From Nonomuraea rubra (GTDB taxonomy: Bacteria > Actinomycetota > Actinomycetes > Streptosporangiales > Streptosporangiaceae), in NCBI RefSeq assembly GCF_014207985.1, contig NZ_JACHMI010000001.1, positions 1 through 64,000 of the forward strand: a stretch of DNA of 64,000 bases, written 5' to 3'. This document shows, in pieces, positions 18,932 through 26,355 of the stretch. Below the pieces are notes generated by a model that ran no database searches, was not told the origin of the DNA, and saw only the letters and a list, made by a program, of their open reading frames with translations. Position 1 is the stretch's first letter, and the number at the start of each line of letters is the position of its first letter. Both the position numbers and the translations under genes were made by a program.

Positions 18932-20281
18932 TTACATGTGCCCTGTGTGGTGGTCGTCCCGTTCGTGGACGATCTTCCGTACGAGTGCCGACTGCCCCGC
19001 CAGGCCGTGCTCCGGGAGCTTGGCCCCCGTCAGCCGGCCCCACGCCAGCCCCATGGCGTACGCGGCCCCGAGCACCGCCGCCGCGCTTCCCCTGTCAGGC
19101 GGCTCCACCTCGAACACCGGCGCGGCCTCGCCCGTACGGACGGGGAAACCCTCCGGCTGCGTCGTCTCGGCCGCGGACGTGCCCGTGAGACCCGCGTGCC
19201 GCAGCTCCTCGTACGCCATTCGCAGCCGGTGGTCCAGCCGGCCGGGCAGCGCCCCCTTGGAGTCGGACAGGTCGGCCAGGAACGCGGCCGCGGCCCGGCG
19301 CGGCTCCGGCGTGAACGACAGGGCGTCCACGAGGTCGTAGACCGTGTGGGAGAAGTGCGCCCCGGGGTCGCTCTCCACGAGCAGCGCCCGGCTCAGGCGG
19401 GCGGGGCAGCGCTCCAGCCACTCCCTGCGCATCGCCGCGTCGTCCTCGTACGGGTCGCCGAAGCGAGGCCGGCGCAGCAGCGGCTCCACCATCGTGAGCA
19501 GCGCCAGCGCCCGCGGCCTGAACCGGGTGTCCAGCAGCAGGATCTGGGCCGTGTCGGCCATCACCGCGGCCAGCCTGAGCGCGGCGCGGGGACGCCCCGC
19601 CCGCATCCGCTCGGCCACCAGCGTGACGAGATCGAGCAGGGGCGGCGCCTGCAACCAGCGCACCCACTCGTCGCCGGGCAGGGAACGGCGCAGGTACTCG
19701 CCGAAGACGGTGATCAGCCGCTCGTTGCCGTCGAAGGCGGGCGCGTACGCGCACCACATGATCGTGCCCCACACGGCCGCCACCGTGCTCGGCACGTCCG
19801 TGGCGAAGATCTCGCCGAAGGCCGACAGCGGGTAGTCCAGCTCGGACTTGCGCCCGCAGCCGCGTACCAGGACCCTGAGCTGCTCTGTGAGGCGCTCTGG
19901 CACGTCAGGGCCGACGAACGACTGGGTGGAGCCGGGCTCGGCGTGGAAGTCGTGGCCCGGCGGCACCACGGCGCCGGGCAGGACCGCCGCGGCGTGCGTG
20001 ACCCGGCGCACCCGCGTGCCGCGCGGCGGCGGGGCCGGATGCCAGCGGCCGTCGGCGGGGTCGTGCAGGTGCCAGCGCGCGTGCGCGCCGAACAACCAGC
20101 GGTCGCCGTCCGGGCTCACCAGAATCCTGGCAGCCAGCACGTGGGCGCGGTCGGGCACGGAAAGCCCTCGCCAGCGCGGGTCCGCGACCATCGCGCGGAC
20201 CTCCGCCTCCGTGGCGGTGAACGCATCCCAGGGTGGCACGGCGGTCATCGTACTGGGGGTACTCGGATCATCCATCGGCAT
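18932..20281 (-). CDS. Large cytoplasmic hypothetical protein
   Basis: A 449-residue protein I do not recognise. The first 130 residues include a segment like WLFGAHARWHLHDPADGRWHPAPPP, reminiscent of WW-like or SH3-like repeats found in actinobacterial proteins of unknown function; the remainder is Leu/Ala/Arg-rich and helical (PRAALRLAAVMADTAQILLLDTRFRPRALALLTMVEPLLRRP). No signal peptide or membrane segment. Divergent from the lipoprotein gene at 20302, with only some 20 bases between them if ATG 20281 is used; ATG 20248 is an alternative that leaves more room for promoters. Confidence 0.65.
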   Translation of the reverse strand: MPMDDPSTPSTMTAVPPWDAFTATEAEVRAMVADPRWRGLSVPDRAHVLAARILVSPDGDRWLFGAHARWHLHDPADGRWHPAPPPRGTRVRRVTHAAAVLPGAVVPPGHDFHAEPGSTQSFVGPDVPERLTEQLRVLVRGCGRKSELDYPLSAFGEIFATDVPSTVAAVWGTIMWCAYAPAFDGNERLITVFGEYLRRSLPGDEWVRWLQAPPLLDLVTLVAERMRAGRPRAALRLAAVMADTAQILLLDTRFRPRALALLTMVEPLLRRPRFGDPYEDDAAMRREWLERCPARLSRALLVESDPGAHFSHTVYDLVDALSFTPEPRRAAAAFLADLSDSKGALPGRLDHRLRMAYEELRHAGLTGTSAAETTQPEGFPVRTGEAAPVFEVEPPDRGSAAAVLGAAYAMGLAWGRLTGAKLPEHGLAGQSALVRKIVHERDDHHTGHM

Positions 20282-20301
20282 TTCACGGCAGAATGGCCGC
20301 T

Positions 20302-21204
20302 ATGAGGGCGAAGGTTGCAGGGACGTTGGCGGTCGTTGGCGTGCTCTCCGGTTGCGGTACGACGACAGTGGCGCAGCCGACACCCACCGGACCCGGCATT
20401 CTCACGCTACAGAACGCCACCCCGCCGGCTCCCGGCGGGGAGGTGGGCGAGGCCTCCACGGAGTTCGACGACGCGGCCGACCTGGAGATGTGGTCCAAGC
20501 TCAGCGAGACCGAGAAGGACGTCGACCGGCTGAACAAGTACGACGTGAACAAGACCGTGAACGGCGCCATGTACCTGGAGCCCGACGTCTCCGCCTGGTT
20601 CGACGGCTTCCGCGGGCCCTTCGTCTACCAGGAGCTCGCCGGCGACATCGTCATGCACGCCCGGGTCAAGGTCGAGGGCAAGAGCGGCGGCCAGCCCAAG
20701 CGGAAGTTCTCGCTCGGGGGCCTCATGGCCCGCCAGCCGGGCTCGTACGCCAAGCCCAACTGGGTCTCGGTCACCACCGGCACCGCCGAGAAGAGCGGCC
20801 AGGTCGAGGCGAAGCTCACCCAGGACGGCAGCTCCAAGCCCAAGGAGATCGCCGTCAAGAGCGGCTGGGTGGACCTCGCGCTGGCCAGGGTCGGCCGGGT
20901 CTTCGTCGCGCTCTACAAGGAGGACAAGGGCACGTGGAAGGTGGCCCAGCGCTGGCCGTCCAACCTGCCCGACGTGCTCCAGTGGGGCGTGACCGCCTAC
21001 ACCGACTGGGACAGCTACAGCACGCTCAAGAAGGACGCGACCAAGGGCAACGCCAAGCAGGTCAAGGGCACGCCCGACCTCAAGCTCACGGTCGACTTCG
21101 TCCGTTTCCTGAGGCCGGAGCTGCCTGACTACGCCGACCCGCTCAACCCGGCGTCGGTGTCGGACGCCGTCTTGGTCAAAGCGATGACGCCTGCCGGTGC
21201 CTGA
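20302..21204 (+). CDS. Putative lipoprotein with a DUF1349-like lectin fold
   Basis: A 300-residue exported protein. MRAKVAGTLAVVGVLSGCGTT is a lipoprotein signal with lipobox LSGC, so the mature form is anchored on the outer face of the membrane. The segment YLEPDVSAWFDGFRGPFVYQELAGDIVMHARVKVEG resembles DUF1349/concanavalin-like domains (WWD-G-RGPFLY-E--GDF). Function unknown. An upstream in-frame start at 20233 lies inside the divergent gene and would bury the signal peptide, so it is rejected. The 3' end overlaps the convergent carbonic-anhydrase-like gene by 29 bases. Confidence 0.75.
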   Translation: MRAKVAGTLAVVGVLSGCGTTTVAQPTPTGPGILTLQNATPPAPGGEVGEASTEFDDAADLEMWSKLSETEKDVDRLNKYDVNKTVNGAMYLEPDVSAWFDGFRGPFVYQELAGDIVMHARVKVEGKSGGQPKRKFSLGGLMARQPGSYAKPNWVSVTTGTAEKSGQVEAKLTQDGSSKPKEIAVKSGWVDLALARVGRVFVALYKEDKGTWKVAQRWPSNLPDVLQWGVTAYTDWDSYSTLKKDATKGNAKQVKGTPDLKLTVDFVRFLRPELPDYADPLNPASVSDAVLVKAMTPAGA

Positions 21205-21706
21205 GCGCCTTGGCCTGGTAGTTGTCCGGCGTGCGGGCGAAGGAGTCGCGGTCGTCGTCGGTGAGCTCGCGTACGATCTTGCCGGGCACGCCCGCGACCA
21301 GCACGCCTGCCGGGATCTTCTTGCCGGGGCCCACGAGGGCTCCGGCCGCCACCAGGGTGCCCGCGCCGACGCGGGCGCCGCCCAGCACGATCGCGCCGAT
21401 GCCGATCAGCGCGCCGGACTCCACGTGGGCGCCGTGGACCATGGCCTTGTGGCCCAGGCTGACGCGGTCCTCCAGGATCGCGGGCTCGCCCGGGTCGGAG
21501 TGCAGGCACGACAGGTCCTGCACGTTGCACTCCGCGCCGATCTCGATCCGTTCGTCGTCCCCGCGCAGTACGGAGCCGTACCAGATGCTGGACGCCCGGC
21601 CCACGCGTACGTTGCCGACCACGACCGCACCAGGCGCTATGTACGCTTCAGGGTGTATGTCCGGGACTGCTCCGTTGTCCAACGCTGCTATGTACATTCG
21701 AGACAT
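21176..21706 (-). CDS. Gamma-carbonic-anhydrase-like hexapeptide protein
   Basis: A 176-residue left-handed beta-helix protein built of [LIV]-G-x4 hexapeptide repeats (IAPGAVVVGNVRVGRASSIWYGSVLRGD). The three zinc His of gamma-carbonic anhydrases are at the expected places: CLHSD, SLGHKAMVHGA. The family is trimeric and includes true carbonic anhydrases and PaaY/CaiE-like thioesterase-type proteins, so the exact reaction is open. Cytoplasmic. ATG 21706 and ATG 21697 are both possible starts. Its 3' end overlaps the lipoprotein gene. Confidence 0.85.
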   Translation of the reverse strand: MSRMYIAALDNGAVPDIHPEAYIAPGAVVVGNVRVGRASSIWYGSVLRGDDERIEIGAECNVQDLSCLHSDPGEPAILEDRVSLGHKAMVHGAHVESGALIGIGAIVLGGARVGAGTLVAAGALVGPGKKIPAGVLVAGVPGKIVRELTDDDRDSFARTPDNYQAKALRHRQASSL

Positions 21707-21847
21707 CGTAATTCCAGCTCGGGGTATGGCGTTCGGGTTGCGGACGTGGGCAGATGGCAGGAAAGTCGTTTCCTGACGTCCCGTTGCCAGACCCTCACAA
21801 CCCGCTAGTTTTCCCCCGCCTCACGACGAAACCCCCAGGTAATCGCC

Positions 21848-22906
21848 ATGATGAACCAGCACGAGAGCATTCCCGATCTGATGCAAGAGGACACCTTCGA
21901 GGTCGTGATGCGCGGCTACAACCGCCGCCAGGTCCACGACTACATCATCCGCACCCGTAACCAGATAAGGGATCTGGAGGAGCGGCTGGCACGGGCCATC
22001 GAGCAGGCGGAGCAGGGCCGCATCGAGCTGGCCGAGGCCAGGCGGCGCATGGTCGAGACGCCGCAGAGCTACGAGGACCTCAGCCCCCGGCTCGCGCAGA
22101 TCCTCAGGCTCGGGGAGGAGGAGGCCGCGGCCAAGCGCGAGGACGCGGAGGCCGAGGCCGCCAGCGTGCGCGACGCGGCCAAGTCCGAGGCCGAGCGGCT
22201 CGTCACCACCTCCCGTGAGACGGCCGACAAGATCCTGACCTCCGCCCAGGCCGAGGCCGAGCGGCGGGTGAGCGAGGCCACCCAGGCGGCCGAGCGCATG
22301 CTGGCCCAGGCGGGCAGCGACGCGGAGGAGCAGCTCACCTCCGCCCGCACCGAGGCCGAGGAGACGCTGCAGGAGGCCAGGGCGGAGGCCGAGCGCACGG
22401 TCACCATGGCCAGGGCCGAGTCCGAGCAGCTCATGCAGTCCGCCGGCGCGCAGGCCGAGCAGGCGCTGTCCGGGGCGCACAAGGAGGCCGAGAACATGCT
22501 GGCCACCGCGCACCAGCGGGCCGCGGCGCTGGACGAGCAGGCGGGGCGCCGGGTGGAGTACCTGAGCAACACGCACACGGAGGTGGTGCGGCGGCTGACG
22601 GAGATCAGCTCGGTGCTGGGCGACCTCATGCGGGCCGAGGCGAACGCGGGGCCGCTGGTACCCGAGGCCATCGCCCCGCCCGCCCAGCAGGCTCCCCCCG
22701 CCCAGCCCGCCCAGCCCGCCCAGCCCGCCCAGCCCGCCCAGCCCGTCCAGCCCGCCCAGCCCGAGCCGCCCGCGCCGCAGAACGACGAGGACCCCGAGCA
22801 GACCGTGCGGGTGATCGTCAAGGAGGACGAGCCCGAGCAGCGGGAGGGTGTCATCTCCGACGACACGGACGTGAACATCGGCCGCCTCTCCGAGTCGCGC
22901 AAGTAG
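21848..22906 (+). CDS. DivIVA-like coiled-coil protein
   Basis: A 352-residue cytoskeletal-type protein. The N-terminus (DTFEVVMRGYNRRQVHDYIIRTRNQIRDLEERL) is the membrane-binding DivIVA-like motif; residues about 35-270 are almost continuous coiled coil rich in Ala/Glu/Arg; then a PAQ repeat linker (residues about 280-305) and an acidic tail. This is the group related to SepIVA/Wag31-type growth scaffolds of actinobacteria, often misnamed cellulose-binding protein. It probably acts in polar growth or septation; which partner it recruits cannot be read from the sequence. Two ATGs in a row open the gene. Confidence 0.85.
   Translation: MMNQHESIPDLMQEDTFEVVMRGYNRRQVHDYIIRTRNQIRDLEERLARAIEQAEQGRIELAEARRRMVETPQSYEDLSPRLAQILRLGEEEAAAKREDAEAEAASVRDAAKSEAERLVTTSRETADKILTSAQAEAERRVSEATQAAERMLAQAGSDAEEQLTSARTEAEETLQEARAEAERTVTMARAESEQLMQSAGAQAEQALSGAHKEAENMLATAHQRAAALDEQAGRRVEYLSNTHTEVVRRLTEISSVLGDLMRAEANAGPLVPEAIAPPAQQAPPAQPAQPAQPAQPAQPVQPAQPEPPAPQNDEDPEQTVRVIVKEDEPEQREGVISDDTDVNIGRLSESRK
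22696..22764 (+). repeat. In-gene 9-bp tandem repeat coding Pro-Ala-Gln
   Basis: Seven to eight near-perfect copies of CCCGCCCAG, one with a T change giving PVQ. It encodes the flexible linker of the DivIVA-like protein and may vary in copy number between strains. Confidence 0.85.
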
Positions 22907-22910
22907 CGGC

Positions 22911-23477
22911 TCAACCCCTGGCCGACAGGTACGCCTCGCCCCGGGGTGAGAGCCGGTAGCCGGTCTCCAGGCTGATCGTCAGCCCGAGCTCCTTGAGCCT
23001 GCGCACGTTCAGCTTGAAGCGGGCGAGCTCCTGCCCCACCTCGGGCGCCAGGTCCCCGGCCCTGACCCCGGGGCGCTCCGCGATGAGCTCCAGCGTGCGC
23101 ACCGCCCACGGCCCCATCCGGTCCAGGCGCCTGTCCAGCTCCGCGACGTCGCCGGCGGTCAGGGAGGCGGTGGCGGCCAGCACGTCGCGCGGGTCGGGCT
23201 CGGTCACCAGGCGCAGGCCGACCCGGTGGATCGGGTCGTGGCCGCGCGCGTCGAGGTCCGCCAGGAGGGCGGCGCGGCCGGGATAGCCCGCCGCCCTGGC
23301 GTCCCCCTCCGTCACGTCCGCGGCCGAGGTCACCGCCACCGAGGTGACCTCGGCCATCAGGCCGGAGCCCATGCGATACCGCCCACCCGCCGTGACCTGG
23401 GCACGCTTCCAGCGCCTGAAGGCGAGGGTGATCGATCCGTTCTGTACGCCTTCACGCAACCGCCGTTCGAACAGCAT
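22911..23477 (-). CDS. ASCH-domain protein
   Basis: A 188-residue protein. MLFERRLREGVQNGSITLAFRRWKRAQVTAGGRYR is the ASCH fold opening, with the basic groove expected for RNA binding; the C-terminal part (ARFKLNVRRLKELGLTISLETGYRLSPRGEAYL) looks like a winged helix. Members of this family are thought to bind RNA or modified nucleotides, but no role is established. ATG 23477 is preferred over GTG 23483. The gene is convergent with the DivIVA-like gene; four bases separate the stops. Confidence 0.8.
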   Translation of the reverse strand: MLFERRLREGVQNGSITLAFRRWKRAQVTAGGRYRMGSGLMAEVTSVAVTSAADVTEGDARAAGYPGRAALLADLDARGHDPIHRVGLRLVTEPDPRDVLAATASLTAGDVAELDRRLDRMGPWAVRTLELIAERPGVRAGDLAPEVGQELARFKLNVRRLKELGLTISLETGYRLSPRGEAYLSARG

Positions 23478-23641
23478 GCCCACACCCTAGGGGTGGAGGG
23501 AGCGGAAGCCCCCGCCCCCGATCGGGTCGGAGACTTCCGCGTTCGTGGCCCCTCCTGAATGTGGGGGCCCGGTACCGGGGCCGCCGAGACGCTGGACCCG
23601 GCACCGGGCTGCTCGTGGACGCGGGCCGCACGGGCCCCGCG

Positions 23642-23884
23642 TCAGGGTGGTGCGGGCCCGGCTCGCCACGTACGCTGCTCGCCGGCCCGCCTTTCCTGGT
23701 CCCGGAGCCGGTCGCGCAGGCCGTCCGGGTCGTCCGCGTCGATGGTCATCGCACATCCGGCATCGCGCTGCGCCGCGCTGAGCGGATGGTGTCTCGTGGC
23801 CCACCAGCGGCCGGCGTCGCTCCGCCAGATGGTCCACTGGGGGTACTCCCGGGCGATCTCGGCGAGATGCCGATCAAAGGACAT
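23642..23884 (-). CDS. Small conserved protein paired with a GntR regulator
   Basis: About 80 residues, beginning MSFDRHLAEIAREYPQW and containing WRSDAGRWWATR and the MTIDADDPDGLRDRLRDQE segment. Proteins of this pattern are common as one-gene neighbours of GntR or XRE regulators in Streptosporangiaceae and relatives, with no known activity. ATG 23884 follows GGTGGA at good spacing. The gene lies downstream of the GntR/UTRA regulator on the same strand after a 123-base gap. Confidence 0.68.
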   Translation of the reverse strand: MSFDRHLAEIAREYPQWTIWRSDAGRWWATRHHPLSAAQRDAGCAMTIDADDPDGLRDRLRDQERRAGEQRTWRAGPAPP

Positions 23885-24007
23885 CGCTGTCCACCTTTCC
23901 CGGGCCCCCAGGCGAGGTTCCATCTCCTTAGAAGATGCGGCACTTCTCTAGAGAGCACAATGATCGTCAGGGACAGGTCAACCTATCGCTTGACAGATCG
24001 GCTTGAA

Positions 24008-24760
24008 TCAGGCGTCGAAGTCGTACTGGAGTACGTACGCCGCGGAGTCCAGCACCATCTCGTTGAGCTCGATCGGCAGCCCGCCCGACGTGTACGCCGT
24101 GCGCGCGATCACGATGACCGGCGTGCCGGCGGGCAGGTCGAGCAGCCTGGTCTCGCGCGGGCTGGGCATGCGGGCCCGTACCTCCTCGGTGAAGTGGGCG
24201 GGGGGCAGGCCCAGGTCGCTGAGCCTGGCGTAGACGCCGCCGGGGCCGGTGTCGGCGAGGGTGATCGCGCTGCCCTCCACCAGCCGGGCGGGGAAGTAGG
24301 AGGTGGCCAGTTGCACGGGCCTGGTGTCGACCGAGTAGCGGCGCCGGCGTACCCAGACCTCGCCGCTCTCCAGCACGGCGGCCACATCCTCGGTGGCCCG
24401 CTCCAACATCACCTCTAACGCGTCGACGGCGAAGGGGCGGCCGCGGGTGTCGGCGTCCCAGATGGCCCGTCCCTGGCCCCACTGCTCTCGTGACAGGCGG
24501 CGTGAGCCGTGCCTGCGGATCGGTTTGAACAGCCGCACGTAAACCCCCGAGCCTCGTCTGGGCACCGCCAGCCCTTCGTTGATGAGTACGGCAAGCGCCT
24601 GCCTGGCGGTGGCTCGTGCGATTGCGTATTCGGCCATAAGCGCGTTCTCGCCCGGTAGTCGGTCCCCGTCGCGCAGTTCGCCGGACAGAATCCGGGCGCG
24701 GAGGCCGTCGGCGATGCGTCGATAGATAGGGGGCTCGTGGGGTACCGGGGATTCAGACAA
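24008..24760 (-). CDS. GntR-family regulator with UTRA ligand domain
   Basis: A 250-residue HutC-type regulator: winged helix YRRIADGLRARILSGELRDGDRLPGENALMAEYAIARATARQALAVL (residues about 12-75) followed by a UTRA domain (about 95-245, ending LPIELNEMVLDSAAYVLQYDFDA). The ligand pocket of UTRA proteins binds sugars, fatty acids or amino-acid derivatives; none is indicated here. The start is TTG 24760 with AGGG upstream. The small gene downstream is probably its partner. Confidence 0.88.
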   Translation of the reverse strand: MSESPVPHEPPIYRRIADGLRARILSGELRDGDRLPGENALMAEYAIARATARQALAVLINEGLAVPRRGSGVYVRLFKPIRRHGSRRLSREQWGQGRAIWDADTRGRPFAVDALEVMLERATEDVAAVLESGEVWVRRRRYSVDTRPVQLATSYFPARLVEGSAITLADTGPGGVYARLSDLGLPPAHFTEEVRARMPSPRETRLLDLPAGTPVIVIARTAYTSGGLPIELNEMVLDSAAYVLQYDFDA

Positions 24761-24901
24761 CTTTGATCACCCTCTGTCACCAACCAGGTTGTGGCGTCTC
24801 CAGAGAACTTGCCCCGTCTTGTCCACGATCGCACAGAAGCAGGCCATGGTCGCGGGCAGATTTTGAGAGGATCGTGCCCGAGTGGTGAATTCCGGAATGT
24901 T

Positions 24902-25456
24902 TTAGCTGACCGTAATCGTGGAACGATCCCGGCCGGTATTCGACCGGGCCCACCAGCGGCGAGTAACCAAAGCGAAGATCACCGCACCTGCCGCATTGAG
25001 GATGACGTCGTCCACGGAGGACAGACGCCCCAGACGGAACACGTACTGGAGGGCCTCGACCAGGACCGAAAATGCCGCCGCGACCGCCGCAACGCGGCCG
25101 AGTGAGGACATCGCGCGGCTGCGGACCGGCAGCAGCGCGCCCAGCGCGGCGAACACCAGCAGGTTGCCTCCGACCTGCACCAACACCGCCTCCCACGGTG
25201 CTGCGGCCAGGTCCGCGAGGTCGGTGAACGGCACGAGGTTCACCCCTGAGGGGCCGTCCGACGGGGTCAGGATCATCCATATCCACGGCGCCGTCCCGAC
25301 CAGGATGCCGACGTCGGCGAGGGAGGCGCGCAGGGGCGCGGGATGGCCGGCGCGGGCGCGGTGGCGGGAGAGGAGCATGATTGCTAGCAAGCCCAGGGGG
25401 AGTGCAAAGGTACCAGCAATAATGACGTTTCCCCACAATTCCCACGTCCGCGCCAT
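24902..25456 (-). CDS. VanZ-like membrane protein
   Basis: A 184-residue integral membrane protein with four to five helices. The VanZ signature is visible in MILTPSDGPSGVNLVPFTDLADLAA, NLLVFAALGALLPV and LVEALQYVFRLGRLSSVDDVILNAAGAVIFALV. VanZ homologues confer low-level teicoplanin resistance in enterococci, but most actinobacterial members have unknown roles. ATG 25456 is used; GTG 25462 is open as well. No glycopeptide resistance genes are nearby. Confidence 0.85.
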   Translation of the reverse strand: MARTWELWGNVIIAGTFALPLGLLAIMLLSRHRARAGHPAPLRASLADVGILVGTAPWIWMILTPSDGPSGVNLVPFTDLADLAAAPWEAVLVQVGGNLLVFAALGALLPVRSRAMSSLGRVAAVAAAFSVLVEALQYVFRLGRLSSVDDVILNAAGAVIFALVTRRWWARSNTGRDRSTITVS

Positions 25457-25510
25457 TCGCACATCATGGCGGTTGATCTAGGGATACCGGAAGCTGTCCT
25501 GACGGACAGG

Positions 25511-26215
25511 TCACCGGGCGGGCAGATGCTCGTTCAGAAACGCGATCGCCACCTCCCAGGCGCGCGCCGCGGGCTCCGGCTGGTGGAACATCGGCGACTC
25601 GCTGTTGTGGAAGGCGTGCCCGGCTTCCTCCTCGACGTACATGACCACGTTCGGCCGGCCCTCGGCGGCCTTCTCCACGGCGGCCACCCGCTCGCGCGGA
25701 ATGTACGGATCGCTGCCCCCGAACACCAGCAGCAGCGGCGACTGGATGCGCTCCATCAGCCCGGTCGCGTCGGGCACGGCCGAGCCGTAGAAGGACAGCA
25801 CCGCGGCCAGCTCGACCTGGGTGGCGAGCATGTAGTCCACCGAGCCGCCCAGGCAGAAGCCGAGCGCTCCCACGCCGCCGCTCACCTCCGGCATGGCGCT
25901 CAGATGGGCCACCGTGAGCGCGCAGTCGGACACGCCGTGCGCGAGGTCGAAGCCCTGGGACAGCTCGATCGCGGCCTGCGTGCCCTCGGGCGTGTGCTCG
26001 CCCAGCCAGTTCGGCCGCAGGCGCCAGAACAGATCCGGCGCGGCCACCACGTAGCCGCGCGAGGCCAGGTCGGCGGCGACCTTCTCGATGTACGGGCCCA
26101 CGCCGTAGACCTCCTGGACCAGGAGGATGCCGGGGCCCGAGCCGGAGTCGGGCAGCCACACGTGGACGTCGAAGGTGCCGTCGTGGGCGGCGATGTGATC
26201 TGTACGGGTCTGCAT
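25511..26215 (-). CDS. Dienelactone hydrolase family protein
   Basis: A 234-residue alpha/beta hydrolase. The nucleophile is Cys in VGALGFCLGGSVDYM, the Asp lies in VFGGSDPYIP and the His in EEEAGHAFHNSES, giving the Cys-Asp-His triad of dienelactone hydrolases. It is divergent from the kynurenine operon and shares its promoter gap. The true substrate may be a lactone or ester; hydrolysis of an amide such as N-formylkynurenine would be an attractive but unsupported role. ATG 26215 matches family N-termini better than ATG 26227. Confidence 0.87.
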   Translation of the reverse strand: MQTRTDHIAAHDGTFDVHVWLPDSGSGPGILLVQEVYGVGPYIEKVAADLASRGYVVAAPDLFWRLRPNWLGEHTPEGTQAAIELSQGFDLAHGVSDCALTVAHLSAMPEVSGGVGALGFCLGGSVDYMLATQVELAAVLSFYGSAVPDATGLMERIQSPLLLVFGGSDPYIPRERVAAVEKAAEGRPNVVMYVEEEAGHAFHNSESPMFHQPEPAARAWEVAIAFLNEHLPAR

Positions 26216-26272
26216 GTCCACCAGCATCGCTCATGGCGCGCGCCGCGTTCGGGCGAGACGATGCGATCGGAG

Positions 26273-26325
26273 GTTCCGTGTCCCGGAACATCCTGTTGTC
26301 CACGAGCCGCACAACGATCTATACC
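26273..26325 (+). promoter_or_regulatory. Candidate operator and promoter of the kynurenine operon
   Basis: Inverted repeat GTTCC-N7-GGAAC (26273-26289), then -35-like TTGTCC (26296-26301), 18-bp spacer and -10 TATACC (26320-26325). The start codon GTG 26356 follows with GAGGAG at six bases. The dyad resembles IclR-type sites in form, but no regulator gene is adjacent. Confidence 0.5.
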
Positions 26326-26355
26326 GGGAGGCGAGGGAGAAATGAGGAGACAGTT

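Noticed and set aside
22696..22764. CRISPR-like array
   Set aside because: Repeat unit is 9 bp without spacers, in frame inside a coding sequence.
24902..25456. Glycopeptide resistance determinant (VanZ)
   Set aside because: Only the VanZ-like membrane fold is present; no vanHAX or two-component genes are nearby, so resistance should not be inferred.
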